Of a stretch of 64,000 nt of DNA, positions 10,480 to 19,813 are shown piece after piece. Each line of letters opens with the position of its first letter. Position 1 is the stretch's first letter. A program made the position numbers and the translations under genes. The stretch is taken from the NCBI RefSeq assembly GCF_009730595.1, contig NZ_CP046276.1:62001-126000 (forward strand). The letters run 5' to 3'. The notes under the pieces are model-generated. The model searched no databases, was not told the origin of the DNA, and saw only the letters and a list, made by a program, of their open reading frames with translations. This stretch comes from Spiroplasma tabanidicola. Its GTDB lineage: Bacteria; Bacillota_I; Bacilli_A; Mycoplasmatales; Mycoplasmataceae.

Positions 10480-10505
10480 AAAAAACCACGTAAGCGGTTT
10501 TTTAA
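10480..10505 (-). terminator. rho-independent terminator
   Basis: On the minus strand AAAACCGC and a GTGGTTTT-type arm pair around a short loop and continue into T6. It overlaps the stop codon (10502) of the fragment of the heptad-repeat protein and lies just before promoter cassette 1. Confidence 0.7.
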
Positions 10506-10623
10506 GCATCAAAAATTCTATCATTTTCATCTGAATCTAAAAATCTTTTAATTTTCATATTAATATCATGGGCTATGCTTTTCAAACTTCTTTTCGTCTT
10601 TTGTTTGTTTCTTCTTTTTTCAT
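10502..10623 (-). pseudogene. remnant of the heptad-repeat protein (copy A)
   Basis: A short ORF starts MKKEETNKRRKEVWK, then jumps frame to SIAHDINMKIKRFLDSDEND and ends IFDA. Both parts match the start and end of the 129-residue protein at 11185..11574 with the middle deleted. It is a second, collapsed copy of that gene. The same remnant is at 22091..22212. Confidence 0.7.
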
Positions 10624-10624
10624 C

Positions 10625-11083
10625 TTAAATGTCTTTTTTCTTATTTTTTTCATTTTGTTTTTCTATTTTTTTTAAAGCAGCATTTTTATTTACTTTTAAA
10701 GTACTTTTTTCTTTATTCAAATAACTATATTTATCTATTTAGTTTTTCATTTCTTCAAACGAAATTTCTTTTTTTTCTACTTCAAATTGAAAATTAAATA
10801 TCATATCTAAACTTATATCGCCTTGATCTAAATAAAATTCTTTTTTATCAAGATCTGCTATAACAGAAAACACACAATTTTCTATATTGTCATTTTCGTT
10901 AAAATCTTGTTCTAGTTTAATGCCTCTTTCAAAACTTGTATCTTCTTTAAAAGCTTCTTGTATAGTTTTTTTTAAAAAAGGTTCACCATCAAAAAAATTT
11001 CAATAACATTAAACTTGATATTTTTTATTTGGTTAAAATTAGCAGAACAATAGTGCAAAACTCTTTTTTCGATATGTAACCAC
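10625..11083 (-). pseudogene. hypothetical protein with C-terminal TLKVNK tag, broken (copy A)
   Basis: It corresponds to the gene at 22214..22672. The frame is disturbed by an extra base near 11071 and a missing base near 10995, and a TAA after the residues EEMKN (10740) is shared with copy B. After that stop the same frame continues to a C-terminus with STLKVNKNAALKKI, 26 residues from the end. The start codon is uncertain. Function unknown; acidic central part. Confidence 0.6.
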
Positions 11084-11086
11084 TCC

Positions 11087-11160
11087 TTTATTAATTTCTT
11101 GCAAAAACAAGAAATTAATAAATTCATTATAACAAAACAAAAAAATTTTCCCCGGGGAAA
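11087..11160 (-). promoter_or_regulatory. promoter cassette 2: palindrome, -10 box, leader hairpin
   Basis: Same arrangement as cassette 1: palindrome TTTCCCCGGGGAAA at 11147..11160, TATAAT at 11126..11131, perfect 15-bp-stem hairpin at 11087..11122, then AGGAG. It drives the gene at 10625..11083. Confidence 0.6.
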
Positions 11161-11161
11161 G

Positions 11162-11187
11162 AAAAAAACCACATAAGCGGTTTTTTA
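11162..11187 (-). terminator. rho-independent terminator
   Basis: Hairpin with AAAACCGC and a GTGGTTTT arm followed by T residues on the minus strand. It begins inside the stop codon of the 129-residue heptad protein and separates it from promoter cassette 2. Confidence 0.7.
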
Positions 11188-11574
11188 AGCATCAAAAATT
11201 CTTTCGTTTTCTTCTGAATCTAAAAATCTTTTAATTTTCATATTAATATCATGGGCTATGCTTTTAAATTCTTGTTCGATATAATCTCACTTTTCTAATA
11301 ATATTATTGATTCTTTTCAAACTTCTTTTCGTCTTTTATTTGTTTCTTCAATTCTTTTATTTGTTTCTTCAATTCTTTTATTTGTTTCTTCAATTCTTTT
11401 ATTTGTTTCTTCAATTCTTTTATTTGTTTCTTCAATTCTTTTATTTGTTTCTTCAATTCTTTTATTCATTTCTTCATTTCATTTCAAAGCTTGAATAAAT
11501 TTTTTATTCATTTCTTCAATTTTTTTATTATTTTTTTTCATTCATTTTTTTTGCTCTTTTAAAAAATCATCCAT
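11185..11574 (-). CDS. coiled-coil protein with tandem RIEETNK heptads (copy A)
   Basis: 129 residues through TGA codons, starting MDDFLKEQKKWMKKNNKK. The centre carries six near-identical heptads of the form RIEETNK, encoded by 21-bp DNA repeats. The C-terminus is KSIAHDINMKIKRFLDSEEN.. ending IFDA. The family is unknown, but a short protein with hydrophobic-poor heptads and a compact C-terminal domain suggests a multimeric DNA- or protein-binding role. The copy at 22773..23162 has the same length but diverged repeats. Confidence 0.7.
11336..11478. repeat. 21-bp tandem repeats inside the heptad protein gene
   Basis: Six to seven nearly perfect units of TTCTTCAATTCTTTTATTTG(T). They code RIEETNK on the minus strand. 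In copy B the same interval holds less regular units, so the array has been homogenised or expanded in copy A. Confidence 0.85.
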
Positions 11575-11610
11575 AATTTAAATTTCCTTTTTTTAATTTT
11601 AACATTTTAA

Positions 11611-12253
11611 TTACTTAATTTTATTAAATTCTTTTTTTATCCCATTAGATATTTTTTTTAATTCAGCCTTTTTATTAATTTTTAAAGTGCTATCATTTTC
11701 TAAAAAATTATCAATATCATTTTTAAGTGCACTCAAATTGTTTTTCGCTATTAAAGCATTTTTCACTTTTTTATTTAAAATAAAGTTTTGTGCTAAAATT
11801 TCTTTATTTTCTTGTGATAGTTTGTTTATTTCTTGTGATAGTTTGTTTGTTTCTTGTGATAGTTTGTTTGTTTCTTTTTCTATTTTTTCTTTTTCTTGTT
11901 CTATTTTGTTTTTTTCTTGTGATAGTTTGTTTTTTTCTTGTGATAGTTTGTTTTTTTCTTGTTCTATTTTTTCTTTTTCTTGTGATACACTAACTATTTT
12001 TTTAGTTTTATTCTCGCTTTCTTGTCTTAATTTTTCATAATTAATTTCAAGTTCTATTATATAGTGTTGATAATTTTCTATTAGTTTTCTATCATTTTTT
12101 AAAGCTTCAAGTTCAGCTAAAGTAATATTTATGTCTGCAAATAAACTATCTTCTTTAGCATTATCTCTTTTTAAGTGTGTTTTGTCTGGAACAATAATAT
12201 TAGTAAGTCTTTTAATATGATATTTAATATGGCCTTTTAAAAAAAATCATACT
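11611..12253 (-). pseudogene. long coiled-coil protein with C-terminal tag, truncated by IS (copy A)
   Basis: Matches the gene at 23199..23991. The visible part reads from HIKYHIKRL to the C-terminus KKEFNKIK and contains a long coiled coil with SQEKNKL and SQETNKL heptads. The C-terminal tag STLKINKKAELKKI begins 26 residues from the end. The 5' part is lost where the IS at 12254 begins. Copy A has 105 more bases (five 21-bp units, 35 residues) of heptad repeats than copy B. Confidence 0.75.
11810..11975. repeat. 21-bp tandem repeats inside the coiled-coil gene
   Basis: Repeated units with TTTCTTGTGATAGTTTGTTT and the variant TTCTTGTTCTATTTTTTC encode SQE(K/T)NKL and EQEKEKI heptads on the minus strand. 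There are five more units here than in the B copy. Confidence 0.8.
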
Positions 12254-13463
12254 TTAAACAGGGAAAAATAAATTCTACACAAGAAAGAGGTGTAGAATTT
12301 TTTATGTCAAAAAATTTAACAATAGAACAATGAGCTGAGATAATTGGAATATATAAAACAAAAGGAATTAAAATAGCTGAACAAGAGTATCGTAAATTTA
12401 AATTAAAAGAAATTAAATTTTCGCAAAATCTTCAAAAAAGAATAAAACAAAAAGCTTATTTATTAGATAATTATGGTATGAAAAGTTTAAAAAGAAAAAA
12501 AGGTTCAGGAAGACATAAAAAGAGAGATGATTCTGATATTCCTGGAATAATTAATGATCTAACAGAAGAACAAAAACGTGAAATAATCTAAGATTGAATA
12601 AAAAACCAAAGAGATAAAAGAGAGAAAGAATCCATTAATAAAATAAAATCATTAAATATTAGTACGAAGGCAAGAATTATATCAATGCATAAAACAACTT
12701 TTTATAAAAAGCAAAAAATTAGAAGTTATAAATACAATAATTTAAAAAGTGAAGTTGTGAAAATCTTAAGTGAGTCTAAGTTTATCTATGGCAGTAGAAA
12801 AATAAGTATATTATTAGAAAAAGAAAAAATATTCATATGCGATAGAACTTTAAGACATTATTTAAAAAGATGAGGTTATATAATCAAAACAAGAATTAAA
12901 AAAAGAAAACAAGAATCGAAAAATATTTATGCTAAATATAAAGACTTAGTTAAACGCAATTATAATCCAAGTATTGATAATATTATTGCGACTGATGTAT
13001 CTTACATACCTGGTTTGGTAGAAGGAAATTATTATTATATATCTGCGGCTATTAGTCATAAAACTAAAAAAATTGAGTCATGATGCTTGTCAAAAAATAA
13101 TAATACACAGTTGGTTGTTGATACTATAACTAAAATTAATAAATCTAATTTTATTCTACATTCAGATCATGGTTCTCAATATTCAAGTAACGAGGTTACT
13201 GAATTAGTAAAACAGATAAATGGCCAAACTTCAATGAGCAGAGTTGGTAATTCCTTAGATAATAGAGAAATTGAATATTTTTTTAGTTGTTTAAAAGGAG
13301 AATATCTAAATCATATTAATACAAGCAAAATGAGCTTCAAAGAAATTTTTAACCATATAGATTGGTATAATAAAAAAAGAATACAAAAAGTTTTAAATTG
13401 AAAAACGCCAGCTAGTGCCTGCGTTAATATTTAAAACTGTAGAATTTATTTTTCCCAGTTTAA
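12254..13463 (+). mobile_element. IS3-family insertion sequence
   Basis: 26-bp terminal inverted repeats at 12254..12279 and 13438..13463 match except for one base (TTAAAC(A/T)GGGAAAAATAAATTC..). It is 1,210 bp and contains a single transposase gene with one nonsense codon. It joins the truncated copy A segment on its left to a lipoprotein fragment on its right, so recombination at this IS probably caused the junction. Confidence 0.9.
12304..13434 (+). pseudogene. IS3-family transposase, one nonsense codon
   Basis: 376 codons from ATG 12304, broken only by TAA at codon 96 (12589). The N-terminal part is a helix-turn-helix (MSKNLTIEQWAEIIGIY). The C-terminal part is a DDE integrase core: Asp in IATDVSYIPG, Asp in LHSDHGSQYS and Glu in NREIEYFFS. 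The sequence ends on the terminal inverted repeat. The active-site residues are intact, so the copy could be recent apart from the stop. Confidence 0.9.
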
Positions 13464-14035
13464 TTACAGGAGAAGATTTAAAATTAACTCCAGAAGCTAA
13501 CACAAAAGATGCTGCAGTTACAGCAGCTGTTGATAAAATTAAAGCAAAATTAAGTGTTGATGTAGTATTAGATACTGACTTTACAGTAGGAGAAAAAGAC
13601 TATACCGAAGCTAAATCAGATACAACTGGATCATTAAAAATTACTTCTAAATCAGGAAGCAAAGTTTTAACTGAAGGAAAAACAGTAACATTTAGTTTAG
13701 CATTTAAAGCTGAAGAGGCTGCAAAAACTCCAGTATTGTCTTTTGGAGATGAAGTATCTCAAAATGCAGTGGAAATAAGCATGAAAGAAAACAGTGCAAA
13801 AAAAACTATCACAATTAAAGTTGAAAATCCTACAAAGGATGTAAAGCCAACAGTTAAAAAATCTGGTGATGATAGTAATGCGAAACTAGAAATATGTCAA
13901 GTTTCTGGTGATAATGAAACATATACTGTTGAGTTAACAGGAAAAGCAAAAACAGATAGTAGTCCAATTGAAGTAACTGTTAAATATACAGGAGCAACAA
14001 AAGATTTAACTTTAAATGTTACTGTAAAAGAATAA
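13464..14035 (+). pseudogene. lipoprotein 3' fragment cut by IS
   Basis: The frame is open from inside the IS right end (13415) to TAA at 14035. The first residues come from IS DNA, and the true lipoprotein sequence starts near LITGEDLKLTPEA. It contains one Lipoprotein_17-like repeat (AAVTAAVDKIKAKL, LDTDFTVGEKDY, VTFSLAFK) and then Ig-like strands ending TKDLTLNVTVKE. The signal peptide and first half are missing and are not found on the other side of the IS. A terminator follows. Confidence 0.8.
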
Positions 14036-14046
14036 AACAAAATATT

Positions 14047-14088
14047 AAAAAAACTTTGAAATTTATCTAATAATTTTCAAAGTTTTTT
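14047..14088 (+). terminator. rho-independent terminator
   Basis: AAAAACTTTGAAAATT-type arms pair around an AT loop and run into T6, just after the lipoprotein fragment. The following 100 bases hold nothing recognisable. Confidence 0.75.
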
Positions 14089-14188
14089 AATTGTTTTTTT
14101 ATTAAAAAACTAAAATAACTACGCTTAATAAATAATAAATTTTTATAAAGCGTTCAATTAAGGAAAACTGAGAAAAAATACTTACAAT

Positions 14189-15444
14189 TGAACTTGTCAA
14201 TTAAAATTGACATTAAAAAGATACTTTCTCCATACGAAATTCGTATGGAGTTTTTTTATACTTTAATGAAGGTCTTACGTAATTATAAAACTCAATATAA
14301 TCAGAAATTACATTATATATATTAGAATAATTTAGCTCACTTACTTTATAAGTATAAATACACTCGTTTTTTAAAGTTCAAAAAAACGATTCGTATGCAC
14401 CGTTATTAGGAGAATTTCCTCTTCTCGACATAGAAATCTTTATATTATTAGAATTACATAAATATTTTCAAGTCTTGTTTGTGTATGGCCAACCTTGATC
14501 AGAATGAATAAGTTTTGGTTTACCTTTTTTTGTGATTGCAGGTTTTAAATTTGTATGGCAAAGTTCATTATCAGGTTTTTTAGAAAGTTTTCAATCTACT
14601 ATTTCTGAATTGTATAAGTCTTTAATGGCTGATAAATAAACCATCCCTGAACTTGTTTTAATGTAAGTAACATCTGTAACCCATTTTTCATTTAAGTTAT
14701 TTGCTTTAAAATTTCTGTTTAAAATATTTTTAAATCTTAATGGACCTGATTTATCATAATCGGGTACTCTTTTCTTTTTGACTGCCTTAATGCCTAATAT
14801 TTTCATATATCTGTATAAAACCCAAGGTTTTAAGTTCATTTTAAAATACTTATTTAACATGAGTGTAATCATATTGTAGCCATAACGTTTTTAAAAAGAT
14901 TATGTATATAAATGATTTTGTTAGCAATTTTTGTATCATAGTTTTTGTATTTAGGTTTACCTGTTTTTAATCATTTTAAATAACCATATCTTGATACTCC
15001 TAAGTATTTACAAACTATTTTTAATGAAAAACACTTTTTCTCATTAAAAATAGCGAAGTACTTTTCCTTAACAGTCTTCGCCAAATGCTTTTTTAAAGCG
15101 CGCTATAATTTTAACGCTTCTCTCAATTCTTCTAAACTCATATCATCAGGATCTTTAAATAACCAATCATGAGATTTGAATTTCTTAATATTACTTTTAG
15201 CTTGAACTCCATTACCTCATTCTAAAGCACCTTCACCTTCAGTTCTTATTTCATGTTTTTATCTCTTAATAGTACTGGTACTTAAATTAAATTTTACTGC
15301 AGTATTAATTATTCCAACTTCTTTTGCCTCATTAACTATGTTAATTTTTTCTTGTTTTGATCATTGTTTTGCCGTATAAAAAGAACACCTTTCAATTAAA
15401 TTTTAACAATAAAAGTACTTTTTTACTGTCAATTTTATTTTAGA
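14189..15444 (-). mobile_element. IS3-family insertion sequence, copy 1 (minus)
   Basis: The ends match those of the copy at 24234..25488: one end reads TGAACTTGTCAATTAAAATT and the other carries AAAATTGACAGTAAAAAAGT when read inward. The element is about 1,255 bp. Its transposase 5' end faces right, toward the accessory genes. It cuts off the 3' end of the large surface protein gene. Exact borders are uncertain by a few bases because they are inferred from where the two copies stop matching. Confidence 0.85.
14213..15373 (-). pseudogene. IS3-family transposase, multiple lesions
   Basis: Homologous to the gene at 24302. The start codon is ACG instead of ATG. A Trp codon TGA has become TAA (in STIKR(W)KHE), another TAG interrupts the helix before RALKKHLAK, and the frame shifts near 14880. 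The C-terminal half is intact and keeps the DDE residues in WVTDVTYI, IHSDQGWPY and GAYESFFW. It is inactive. Confidence 0.85.
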
Positions 15445-17940
15445 TGTTCATATGATATCTTTTTTTACTTTTTCTTGAATTTTTAACTTATATTCTTCTG
15501 AAGTAGAAGTTTGAAAACCAAATTTTAAAGTATGTACATTTAAGTCTTTTATGTCATATCTTTTATCTGGACTTGGATCAGAAGTAGCTTTATTTTGTCT
15601 AATGTCACTAACATAATTTCTTCAATAAGCTATAACACCTTCGTAAGATAATTTCATAAAATCTTCACTATTAGCATTATTTCAACCTTTATAATTAATC
15701 ATATAATTTCTTAAATGATTTCCGTGTGAAGTAGATCAATAACTAGAGATAAGATTTCTATCTTGATTAATTTCGTTTATGTCTTCTATAAAATCTCCAT
15801 ATTTTTTATTAACATACATAAACTTTTGCAAAAAGAAAGGCGGATTTTTTTTATCATTTAAATCTTTATTTGTTTTTGTTTCAATAACAAAATGATATAA
15901 ACCTTCATATGTTTGTATAGTTGTGTCATTTTTATTTACTTTATAAACATTTTTATCATTTTCAACAGATGTTTCTAAATTTGTATCTATTTTTCATCTA
16001 GAAACTGAATTAAAAGTTTCATTATTTCACGAATTAGAAAAACCAACTCCACCAACTTCGCTAGCTAAAGCTATGTAACCTTGTTCATAATCATTTTTGT
16101 TTTTTGAATCTATTTTGTAATTATCACTACTTACAGGGTCTAATTCAAAACTAACATCTTTTTTTGATGGTTTATTAACTCAAATTAATTGTTCTCTTGT
16201 TCCTGTTAATGGATTAATTGTTGGGTCATAATTTGGGTTATCTTCTTTATCTCCAGTTACTTTATTTGTAATAGTAGGGGATGTTAGTTTTTCAAAATCT
16301 GGATTATTTGAATTTCAATTCATCATTGTTAAATCAAGAGTATCCATACTATTTTCTATAATAATAGTTATTGAGTATTTTCCACCTTGATCCCCCAAAA
16401 TATTTGGATTTTTATCATGAACAATTAAAATTTCATAACTTGTTGAATTTGTTTTATCAATTTGTCCATCGTCAAACTTAACCGGAAGATGTTCTAAAGT
16501 ATAAGAATAAAAACCATTATATCCATTAAGTTGTTGACCATTAATAGAGATGTGATCATAATCCTTAGAATTTGGGTCAGTTTTCTTTTCTGCAAAACTT
16601 AAACCTACTGTTGTGTGAAATTTTATTTTTCCACCGTTATAACTACTAGATAAACCACCACCAGAATTAATAACTTCTTCTTTATCTTGAACAACAGTTA
16701 TTCCATCTCTATCAATAATGTTTCCTGGAGACCATGTAATTCTTTGTGCTATATTTTTATTTCAAAAATCCGCAGAAAGACTAAAATCTATATAAGTTTT
16801 AAAAGTTCATTTTTCTTGTCTTATTTGTTGATAATCCTTAGTGTTAAAAGTAAATTGTGTTAGAGCATATGGTTTATTTCCATTGTCATCTCAAGAACTT
16901 TGTTTAGGAATTGTTATTTCTAAACTCGTTTTTCCACCAGAATAGCTATTATATAAATAATCTAAAATATATCTTTGACCATCAAAACAATTTACTATTC
17001 TATTTTCAACTTCTTCTTTGACTTTTTGATAAACAGAAGAATCGTTAATATTTGTAGTTGTTGAACTTGAAACTTTTATGTGACGAGCTTCAACTCCGTT
17101 TTTATCATAATTATCAATTTTTCCTTTTCCTAAATAATTAGTATTGTTGTTTAATTTATTAAAATAATCGCCTCATTTAAATGTAGAATATAAATCTATT
17201 TGTTCATTTCTAAAAGATAAAAAGCAAGCATGATTATTACCAGAATTGCTTCAATTTATATATCCATACAAAGAAATTGTAAAAATTATTCTATTCCCAG
17301 ATTCATGAATATATAATTCATATCACAATGTTTCTTTATCGTGGTCTGGTTCTCTTCTTAAATAACCAGAAGATATTGATCTACCTATATCTGATTTTTT
17401 TATATTATAACTTTCATTATATAAAGGTGGATCAAAACCATTAGCTTTATTATTTTTAGCATCTACCGGCTTATGAAATCATCCCCAACCAATAGCGCCG
17501 TCTCAAAAATTATAAGTATAATCAAATTTAATACTTACTGAATTATAATTTCTTCAAAAATCATCTTTGTTATAACTATATTTACTATATTCAAAACTAT
17601 ATACATCAAAACTTACACTTTGTGTTTGGAGTTTAGGTTGTGATCAAAACGATTGTCCATAGTTATAACTAAATCAATATTTTCCGACAGGATCTACACT
17701 CTCTTTGTAATCAGTTCTATCAATATATATTCATTTTGCCTTGTCGCTATTAAATCCTGTATCATGAACCGTTGGATAAAATCCTCCTTCAGTAGAAATT
17801 TTATTAGTTATGCTATTAGTTTTTTGTTTTTCAAAATCTAGATTGTTCAAATTTTTGTTCTGTCTGAAAAAAATAAACAATATAATAAAACTTGTAATAA
17901 ACAAAAAACTAATAATTATTAAATTTTTGTATTTTTTCAT
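15403..17940 (-). CDS. large membrane-anchored surface protein of the accessory block, 3' end replaced by IS
   Basis: 845 residues when TGA is read as Trp, with no other stop. AGGGGG precedes ATG 17940. The N-terminus KKYKNLIIISFLFITSFI, extending to LFIFF, is a single hydrophobic segment with no cleavage or lipobox Cys, so a signal anchor is likely. The rest is predicted outside the cell and is rich in Trp, Tyr, Asn and Gly, with alternating strands (for example FWDGAIGWGWFHK, SLSADFWNKN). No family is recognised. The last codons are IS DNA: the natural C-terminus was lost when the IS inserted at about 15444. It could be an adhesin of a plasmid or conjugative element. Confidence 0.65.
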
Positions 17941-17984
17941 AAATACCCCCTTAGTTTTTAATTATACAAATTTTTAAAAATAAA

Positions 17985-18012
17985 AAAAAAGAAGTTTTAA
18001 AAACTTCTTTTA
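17985..18012 (-). terminator. rho-independent terminator
   Basis: AAAAGAAGTTTT and AAAACTTCTTTT form a near-perfect stem with a T run on the minus strand, directly after the small lipoprotein gene. Confidence 0.8.
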
Positions 18013-18468
18013 TTTTGAATATTTTTCTATCATTTTATCAAAATCGTTTTTTAATTGCTCATAAACTTCTGGGCTTTCTTCTTTAAGATCTTTAACTGCA
18101 TCTTTAAGTGATTTTAAAAATTCTTCTTTAGAATTTAGTGGAATAATTGTTTGATTTTCTGGTAATTTGCTAGCATCTATTTTGCATATTTTGTAAGCAG
18201 ACTCACTCAAATAAATTCACATTTTATTACATTCTACTCTCTGCTCAAAAGTTGGTTCGCCATCTACTACGATTTTTTCTAGTGGTACATATTTATCTAA
18301 CATTTCTTTATGTTTAGCTACTAATTCATCTAAACTAAGTTCTGGTTCTGAAGTTTCGTTCCCGCTATCACTATCTTTTTTTGTATCATCGTTACCGCAC
18401 GCAACAGCAACACTGCTTGAGGTAGCAACCATTCCCATTGCTCCTAATAAACTTAATAATTTCTTCAT
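18010..18468 (-). CDS. small lipoprotein
   Basis: 152 residues through one TGA codon. AAAGGAG precedes the ATG. The signal peptide is the standard cassette MKKLLSLLGAMGMVATSSS with lipobox VAVAC. The mature part is acidic and helical (ELSLDELVAKHKEMLDKY .. EEFLKSLKDAVKDLKEE) and lacks the repeat modules of the chromosomal lipoproteins. It is transcribed toward the large surface protein, but a terminator separates them. It is probably anchored to the outer membrane face. Function unknown. Confidence 0.8.
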
Positions 18469-18496
18469 TTTTTTCTCCTTTTTTAAAGCTATTTAA

Positions 18497-18502
18497 ATTA
18501 TA
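18497..18502 (-). promoter_or_regulatory. probable -10 box of the small lipoprotein gene
   Basis: TATAAT on the minus strand lies 28 bases upstream of the start codon, just downstream of a hairpin at 18511. Confidence 0.5.
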
Positions 18503-18510
18503 TCAAAAAA

Positions 18511-18546
18511 TAAAAAAGAACCCTTTTTAAAGTTCTTTTTTATTAT
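18511..18546. terminator. terminator-like hairpin upstream of lipoprotein promoter
   Basis: AAAAAGAAC and GTTCTTTTT pair around CCTTTTTAAA and are flanked by A and T runs on both sides. It can stop transcription from either direction and would insulate the lipoprotein promoter. Confidence 0.65.
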
Positions 18547-18801
18547 GCACAAGTGCACAAAACAAGAAATATATATCAATAACCTGAAAATAACTTTGTG
18601 TTATTTAGAGCCGAAAAATTCTTTTCGACAAAAAAAATATAACACACTATTTTTTTTATTTTTAAAAAAAAAATAAAAACTCTTATAAGAAACATAAACA
18701 AGCATAAATTTTTATTTTGACTTATATTACCACTTTGCTTTTTTTCGTTGGGTTCTACACGGGTTCTACACCTAATTTAACCTTTTTAAGTATTTAAAAA
18801 A
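18547..18801. other. non-coding stretch with 11-bp tandem repeat
   Basis: No gene is visible. GGGTTCTACAC occurs twice in tandem at 18750..18760 and 18761..18771, unusually GC-rich for this DNA. An imperfect inverted repeat GCCGAAAA..TTTTCGAC lies at 18611..18630. The region sits at the downstream end of the minus-strand gene run of copy B, where an att site or transfer origin could lie; this is speculative. Confidence 0.4.
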
Positions 18802-19056
18802 CTATAAATTTAAATCATCATAAATTTTAATAAAATTTTCAATTTCAGCTTTATCTTTTAAAAGTTTAAAGTTTAAAAAAAAATAAAAAAACAATATAAA
18901 TAAATATCATAAATAATTAAAATTTGATAATTTTTTATTTTCAATTAAAAATTTTAAATCAAATGTAAAAAAGTATAAAAGAAAAAACACCATCATAAAT
19001 AAATTGAATATCCAACAAAATAATTGTCTATTTTGTTCTTTTTTTAATTTTTCCAT
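18802..19056 (-). CDS. small protein with two membrane segments
   Basis: 84 residues through TGA codons, start MEKLKKEQNRQLF behind AAGGAG. Two hydrophobic stretches, FNLFMMVFFLLYFF and WYLFILFFYFFLNF, are separated by a lysine-containing loop. The C-terminal tail is charged (KDKAEIENFIKIYDD). It is the last gene of the minus-strand run of copy B and has no counterpart in copy A. Function unknown. The opposite strand also shows an open frame here, but it lacks a ribosome binding site. Confidence 0.65.
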
Positions 19057-19103
19057 ATTTGAATCTCCTTAGTAAAAAAGATATCACAAAAGTGCAGGGA
19101 AAT

Positions 19104-19131
19104 AAAAAAACAGAAATAAATCTGTTTTTTT
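19104..19131 (-). terminator. rho-independent terminator
   Basis: AAAAACAG and CTGTTTTT pair around AAATAAAT with flanking A and T runs. It lies at the 3' end of the 113-residue gene. Confidence 0.75.
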
Positions 19132-19471
19132 ATTTGGTTTTGCTTTTTCCTTTTACAACCACAAATTCAACTCTATCTTTTATATCTGCTTTTTTATCAA
19201 CTTTTAAAGTGTTTTGTTTTTCAACTAAAGTTTTTTTAATCTCTTTAATAATTTTTTTAGCTTCTTTTAAAGTTTCATAATGAGATTCATAACCTCCAGC
19301 TAAACCTTTAGCAAATTCATATTCAGCTGCAAAATCAGGATCAGGATAAACACCATCATTTTCTTGTAGTTCTTCTTCTAAATTTTCATATTGATTATTA
19401 TAGTACTTATAATCTTTTTTTATTTCTTCTAATTTTAAATTTATAAAATTTTCTAAATCTGTAAACTTCAT
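19130..19471 (-). CDS. acidic coiled-coil protein with C-terminal TLKVDK tag
   Basis: 113 residues. The start MKFTDLENFINLKL overlaps the end of the upstream gene, indicating co-translation. The centre is helical and acidic (NLEEELQENDGVYPDPDF). The last 27 residues begin with NTLKVDKKADIKD and end in a basic tail KGKSKTK. The tag and its position match four other products of this segment. No enzymatic motif is visible. Copy A lacks this gene because of the IS at 6636..8018. Confidence 0.7.
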   Translation of the reverse strand: MKFTDLENFINLKLEEIKKDYKYYNNQYENLEEELQENDGVYPDPDFAAEYEFAKGLAGGYESHYETLKEAKKIIKEIKKTLVEKQNTLKVDKKADIKDRVEFVVVKGKSKTK

Positions 19472-19812
19472 TTTTCTCCTTGTGAATCAACAAAACCAAA
19501 ATATTTATTAATAATTTGTTTATTTTCTTTAACATATTGTTTTAGCTCTTTTTTAAAGATACTTTTTATAAGTTCTATTTTTTTAAAAGAAAGATTTTTT
19601 AAAGGGATACATAAAATATCTTCATTATTATTTTTAAGCACAAAATTTCATCCTAAATCTTTATAAAAAAAATTATTAGTTTTTTCTCTTACGTTATCTA
19701 ACGTTAATCAGACCAAATTTGCTTCAATAATATTGGGAAATTGTTTTTCTATATCTTTTTGAAGTTTTATAACATATTCATTATTATGCAAACAATTAAA
19801 ATACGGTTTCAT
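19453..19812 (-). CDS. hypothetical protein, 119 residues (copy B)
   Basis: Reads MKPYFNCLHNNEYVIKLQKD.. to ..WSLQI with several TGA codons. The ATG lies one base after the stop codon of the Cys-rich protein and its own end overlaps the next gene by 19 bases, so the three genes form a tightly coupled unit. The protein is a mixed alpha/beta sequence without signal peptide or tag. The family is not recognised. The first 69 residues survive in copy A at 8019..8225. Confidence 0.65.
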
Positions 19813-19813
19813 T

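Larger units (their letters stand above)
8019..12253 (-). repeat. accessory segment, copy A of a ~4.1 kb direct duplication
   Basis: This stretch matches 19608..23736 with a nearly constant offset of 11,588 bases. The 137-residue protein and the visible part of the ArdC-like protein are identical in both copies. Copy A is truncated by an IS at each end (6636..8018 and 12254..13463), and its ArdC-like gene has extra lesions. All genes point left. It looks like a fragment of a plasmid or conjugative element. Confidence 0.9.

Noticed and set aside
11336-11478. CRISPR-like array
   Set aside because: The units are contiguous 21-mers without spacers and code for protein heptads; no cas genes are present.
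11307-12040. Plus-strand frames coding phenylalanine-leucine repeats (FFYLFLQ, CLFLVIV)
   Set aside because: They are the complement of the 21-bp heptad arrays in the minus-strand coiled-coil genes; no ribosome binding sites and no conserved start.
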